Shown piece after piece: positions 60,605 to 64,000 of a DNA stretch of 64,000 bases. Positions within the stretch are counted from its first letter, which is position 1; each line of letters begins with the position of its first letter. The notes beneath the pieces are model-generated. The model was not told the origin of the DNA and did no database searches. It saw nothing but the letters and a program-made list of their open reading frames with translations. Location: NCBI GenBank assembly GCA_015146655.1, contig VKHL01000007.1, positions 62,001 through 126,000 on the forward strand, read 5' to 3'. The translations under genes and the position numbers were made by a program. This DNA comes from Ochromonas danica (Eukaryota; Sar; Chrysophyceae; Chromulinales; Chromulinaceae).

Positions 60605-62881
60605 TTATTGGATCTTAGCATTAATCAAGGTAGGCACAGTGCATCGACCACCGTTCTTGACACCGAGAGGCAGACTTTGCTGAAACACAACAACTCCATC
60701 CGCATTTGTGGAAAGCGCAGGCACAACTTCCTCCCAGACCTTCGTCTTCTTCACACGACTCGATGCCCATGCTTTCTCTCGTCCAGCAAAATCCTCATAG
60801 CCAGGGAGTGCAATAGACTCACCTATCTCACTATCAGTAGGAGGATCCACCAACTCAACTGGCCGGGTTGTGTTGCTGTCATCCTTTGCAGCTAAGACCA
60901 TCGCTGCAGACAAGGCACCTTGGAAGCGACTTTCTTTAAGATTGCACACCACGACAACCTTCCGATTTAGTAACTCCTCTTCTGAATAGTAATCGCGCAG
61001 AGCGGAGACAACAGGGCGTGGGGCTCCCTCTCCGACATCCACTTCTTCGCAATACAATCGAGCACTTGTTTCGTGAGGCTTGACTGAGACGATTCGACCA
61101 ACACGAAGGTCCATCTTGGTAAAAGAAATCGGGTGATCGACTTCCTTCACTTCAGCTGCACCTTTAGTTGGCTTGGCTGTCTTCGTGTTATTGGTTTGTG
61201 CAGCAACAGCAGCAGGGACAGGACTTCCATTGAGACGCACAGACTCTTCAATCTTTTGGAATAGAATCTCTCCAATGGAGATGGGGGTGCCAGGAGTCAA
61301 ATTGCGGAAGTCATCGCGGATAGATCGCAGTGGGCGAGGAGGAGTGTTGAGGTGACCGAAGATCTTGTGTGTTGCCACTGGCAAGATGGGGGCAAGGAAA
61401 TGAGAGAAGGCATAGACAGCTTCCAAAGCCATGCGAACAATTTTTCTTCGTTGATTCTGGCTGGCAGCATCCTGGCCTTTGATCTTCCAGGGTTCAGCCT
61501 CGGTCAGATAGCGATTTGTTGCACGTGCTGCTTCCATAGCACGGCCAACGATTTCATTGATGGCACACTCGCCCACTCCTCGCTCAGTCTGTAACTTGAG
61601 ATTGGCCAAGTCAAAGGGCAGCTTGACAGAAGAATCATCGTCATCCAAGGGATGAACATCTGGGACAACTCCATCACAATATTTCAACGATAGAGTCAGC
61701 ACACGATGTACAAGATTACCCAACACGTCGGCAAGCTCATTATTGTGCATAGCAATCAGAGTTTCCTCCGAGAAGTTGAGGTCAGCGCCATAAGTAATCG
61801 AGGAAGAAATGTAGTATCTCAAACTGTCCACTGAATAGAGACGCAACAGATCCAAGGGATCCACAGTGTTGTTATAGGACTTGCTCATCTTTCTCCCATC
61901 AGCAGCGTTGACAAATCCATGAGAAAAGACAGTCTTGGGCAAGGGCAGACCCGCGGACAACAAGATGCAAGGCCAGATGACACAGTGAAACCACACAATA
62001 TCCTTGCCAATTATATGATGCTGAGCTGGCCAAAAGTCAGCTAAAGGATGACCTTCGTCTAAAGCATGGACACCGGAGAGGTAATTGGACAGAGCGTCAA
62101 ACCAAACATACATCACATGCTTGGGATCGAAGCCTGCAGGCACGGCAATACCCCAAGTGAAAGAAGTACGACTGACTGAGAGATCTTTAAGTCCTTCTTT
62201 CTGTAAGCGACTTAAGATGTTGACACGCTGTGTCTCAGGTTCAACAAAGGAAGGATTGGCCTGGATGTGATCGATCAGCGCCTGGCAATAGTTGCCCATA
62301 CGAAAGAAGTACGACTCTTCAGTCACACGCTTTAAAGGCAAGCCACTGCCAACATCTTTAAATTCCGCGGCCTCAGCTTCAGCGTTGGGGACGAAGACCT
62401 CTTCTCTCTCATTGTACCATCCTTCATAGGCGTCCAAGTAGATGTCCCCCTTCGCCGCACAGCGTTCCCACAAACGACGAGAAGTTTCTTCATGATAAAA
62501 ATCGGTAGTGCGGATAAAATCATTGTAAGAAATCAGCAGTTTCTTGTGGAGATCTTGGAAAGCTGCCACGTAGTGGTCACAGTGTTCTTTGGGAGTGCGA
62601 CCCGCCTTGTCGGCCGAGGCGGCGACTTTCTGCCCGTGCTCATCCGTACCCGTGAGAAAGAAGCAATTCTTGCCTAGAATACGATTGTATCGAACAAGGA
62701 TATCAGAGGTGAGGAACTCATAGGCGTGTCCGATGTGTGGATAGCCATTGGTATAGGCAATGGCTGTGGAGAGATAATACTTCTCAGAAGTGCAAGCGGG
62801 AAGATTGTTGGCAGCTGCACCATATTCCTCTTCATTGTAGGTCAAGGGAGGCTGTTGCTCCGCAAGTTGAAAATCAGCCAT
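60605..62881 (-). CDS. Methionyl-tRNA synthetase with C-terminal tRNA-binding domain
   Basis: Intronless, 758 residues. The class I signature HIGH is at 49-52 (GYPHIGHAYEF) and KMSKS near 331 (DGRKMSKSYNNT). The connective peptide reads YEGWYNEREEVFV with no Cys knuckle, so this is the zinc-less type. The anticodon-binding helical domain follows, and from about 582 an EMAPII/Trbp111-like tRNA-binding domain begins (HPISFTKMDLRVGRIVSVKP, then VVVVCNLKESRFQGALSAAM), as in bacterial MetG and some protist enzymes. It charges tRNA-Met for initiation and elongation. No leader is visible before MADFQLAEQQ, so it is probably the cytosolic enzyme. The C-terminal end has an additional 50 residues beyond the usual OB fold. 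Confidence 0.95.
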   Translation of the reverse strand: MADFQLAEQQPPLTYNEEEYGAAANNLPACTSEKYYLSTAIAYTNGYPHIGHAYEFLTSDILVRYNRILGKNCFFLTGTDEHGQKVAASADKAGRTPKEHCDHYVAAFQDLHKKLLISYNDFIRTTDFYHEETSRRLWERCAAKGDIYLDAYEGWYNEREEVFVPNAEAEAAEFKDVGSGLPLKRVTEESYFFRMGNYCQALIDHIQANPSFVEPETQRVNILSRLQKEGLKDLSVSRTSFTWGIAVPAGFDPKHVMYVWFDALSNYLSGVHALDEGHPLADFWPAQHHIIGKDIVWFHCVIWPCILLSAGLPLPKTVFSHGFVNAADGRKMSKSYNNTVDPLDLLRLYSVDSLRYYISSSITYGADLNFSEETLIAMHNNELADVLGNLVHRVLTLSLKYCDGVVPDVHPLDDDDSSVKLPFDLANLKLQTERGVGECAINEIVGRAMEAARATNRYLTEAEPWKIKGQDAASQNQRRKIVRMALEAVYAFSHFLAPILPVATHKIFGHLNTPPRPLRSIRDDFRNLTPGTPISIGEILFQKIEESVRLNGSPVPAAVAAQTNNTKTAKPTKGAAEVKEVDHPISFTKMDLRVGRIVSVKPHETSARLYCEEVDVGEGAPRPVVSALRDYYSEEELLNRKVVVVCNLKESRFQGALSAAMVLAAKDDSNTTRPVELVDPPTDSEIGESIALPGYEDFAGREKAWASSRVKKTKVWEEVVPALSTNADGVVVFQQSLPLGVKNGGRCTVPTLINAKIQ

Positions 62882-63418
62882 GGCAATACAATAGCTTGTT
62901 GTAGTTTTGTTCTAGCAGGCGCAGGCAGGCAGCAGAGCCTCAAAAGAGAGGAAAGCTGGGAAAATTGCCCGCGCCATTTTGACACATGGTAAAAGCCACC
63001 TTGGGAAAGAGTGGGAAAGTCGGGAATGCTTGACTGGGAACTTCCTGACCTCTGGTCGTGTTAATTGCTTTACAGAGCCAGTAAGGCTTTGTTGAGTTAG
63101 AGGTAATGGATAGTTTGGAAAGCTTAGCAAGTGGCGGTTTGAAGGTATTAAGACAGACAATCAATACATTTACTACCAGTTGACTTTATTAAACAATTGA
63201 GAAGATCTTCTTTTCTTCATGAGCGGCAGTTGAGCCTGAAGTGACAGTTTGTGCCTTTTGATTTTCGTATCAAAGGATTGAAGCCTCACCTCACTTAATG
63301 AAGCGACGGATACAAAGGAGGAAACACCACCCAGTGAAAATGACGCGCTGGCAGCTTCTCTCACACCCCAAAGAACAGCGAAACCGCGTCTCGCTTCCAC
63401 CTCTGTACAAACTCGCGA
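62882..63418. other. Intergenic, no supported gene
   Basis: Short overlapping open frames on both strands only. A minus-strand frame of about 75 codons (63173-63400) is not chosen because a better-spliced 3' end for the right-edge gene stops at 63419. Confidence 0.4.
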
Positions 63419-64000
63419 CTACCCAGCCCAGTTTGCGGTGTCAGCAACCAGAGGAGGTTTGATTCGTGACGCCGGAGTGATGGCACGCGATCTCATCTTT
63501 TCAAGTCCAATCAAGCAGCGGAGAGACAACTGCAAAGATCTACGTGCAAACAAAGAATAAACATGAGTATAATCACTACTGAAATTCAAATCACAACATA
63601 TGAAAACACCATAGAACAGCTATTCTACAAGAGATCAGACTAACGTGCAAATTGGGTCCTCACAGTTAGAAGCCTGTCAAAGCTTCCATCAGAGAAGGAA
63701 TTCAAGATTATTTTATCCTCACATCCCCTACATTTTCAGCCACCACGGCAAATGCAACAAAACAGTCTCAACTTACTTTCTCCGAACAGAACACTTTTCG
63801 TTTGGACAGTTCTTCAAGTTTCTTTTGCGGTTGATGTCAGGGGTTGGGACAAAACCCCTTTGCGCTACGGAACAGCTTGAATCATTGCGGACGGACAATA
63901 TGACCCTCTGTTTGTATGTGAGGCTCGGGCTGTTGAAGGAGAAGAAGAGCTCGAGGTCCAACTTGTGGCCGTCATCACACCTTGGCCAACACGTTTTTCA
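63419..64000 (-). CDS. 3' end of an unrecognised gene (partial)
   Basis: Tentative model on the minus strand. One exon runs from near the right edge to 63777 and ends in a good donor (AA|GTAAGT). A final exon, 63539-63419, follows after a 237-base intron with a CACGTAG acceptor. The reading includes LDLELFFSFNSPSLTYKQR, then NCPNEKCSVRRK across to SLQLSLRCLIGLEKMRS, and ends PPLVADTANWAG. A stop codon at the extreme edge means the upstream exon boundary lies within the last few dozen bases. No domain is recognised; two CxxxxC-like pairs are present. The splice is chosen for frame and open reading only. Confidence 0.33.

Noticed and set aside
1-64000. tRNA genes, rRNA genes and CRISPR arrays
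   Set aside because: Scanned for T-loop consensus, conserved rRNA segments and regularly spaced repeats; none found. The regular repeats present are coding (735-base unit) or promoter-linked.

Overview
The window comes from a compact nuclear genome of a microbial eukaryote. Genes sit 40 to 600 bases apart on both strands. Many are intronless, and the rest carry a few short GT-AG introns of about 60 to 200 bases. Three proteins begin with a signal peptide whose predicted cleavage leaves Tyr, Tyr or Leu at +1, followed by a transit-peptide-like stretch: ClpP (35.4 kb), an SDR39U1-type epimerase (27.7 kb) and, less clearly, a CDGSH iron-sulphur protein (11.6 kb). An aromatic or Leu residue at +1 is the known pattern for red-lineage complex plastids, so I infer an ochrophyte-like (or haptophyte/cryptophyte) alga; the species is not identifiable from the sequence. 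A PG-rich-repeat gene suggests a flagellate stage.

0-16 kb: a partial ROD/KNTC1-like gene diverges from an LRR/F-box-like gene; then a gene-poor stretch with an orphan GC-rich coding fragment, an atypical SDR, two tandem BTB/T1-domain genes, the CDGSH protein, DPH6 with two RidA domains, and eIF3m. 16-30 kb: two aquaporin genes in inverted orientation share a 580-base near-identical core; between them lie an EF-hand membrane protein and a relic of a Crinkler/RHS-like gene. Prohibitin, a DUF5672-type glycosyltransferase, a second LRR/F-box-like gene, the SDR39U1-type epimerase and a WD-like protein follow.

30-36.5 kb is the unusual region. Two identical copies of a Crinkler/RHS-like P-loop NTPase-nuclease gene stand in tandem in front of the plastid clpP gene. 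Each is preceded by a duplicated piece of the clpP promoter and presequence. In the second copy the clpP signal and transit peptide are joined, through two in-phase introns and a short linker exon, to the NTPase. Between the copies are fragments of two genes located about 14 kb and 24 kb away, one of which still contains the donor's intron, so the copying was at DNA level. A run of 10 Ns is flanked on both sides by the same 77 bases and is probably an assembly seam.

36.5-64 kb: a large TPR protein (SRFR1/TTC13-like), an unrecognised coiled-coil protein, an MFS transporter, a RING-H2 protein, a TPR plus cyclic-nucleotide-binding protein divergent from the PG-rich-repeat gene, an F-box/Kelch protein, NAD(P)HX dehydratase, a secreted beta-trefoil-like protein, a giant Gln/Glu-rich protein with many WxxF motifs and a 735-base tandem repeat, methionyl-tRNA synthetase, and the end of a further gene. 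Apart from the Crinkler/RHS-like family, no transposon, virus-like element, tRNA, rRNA or CRISPR array was recognised.
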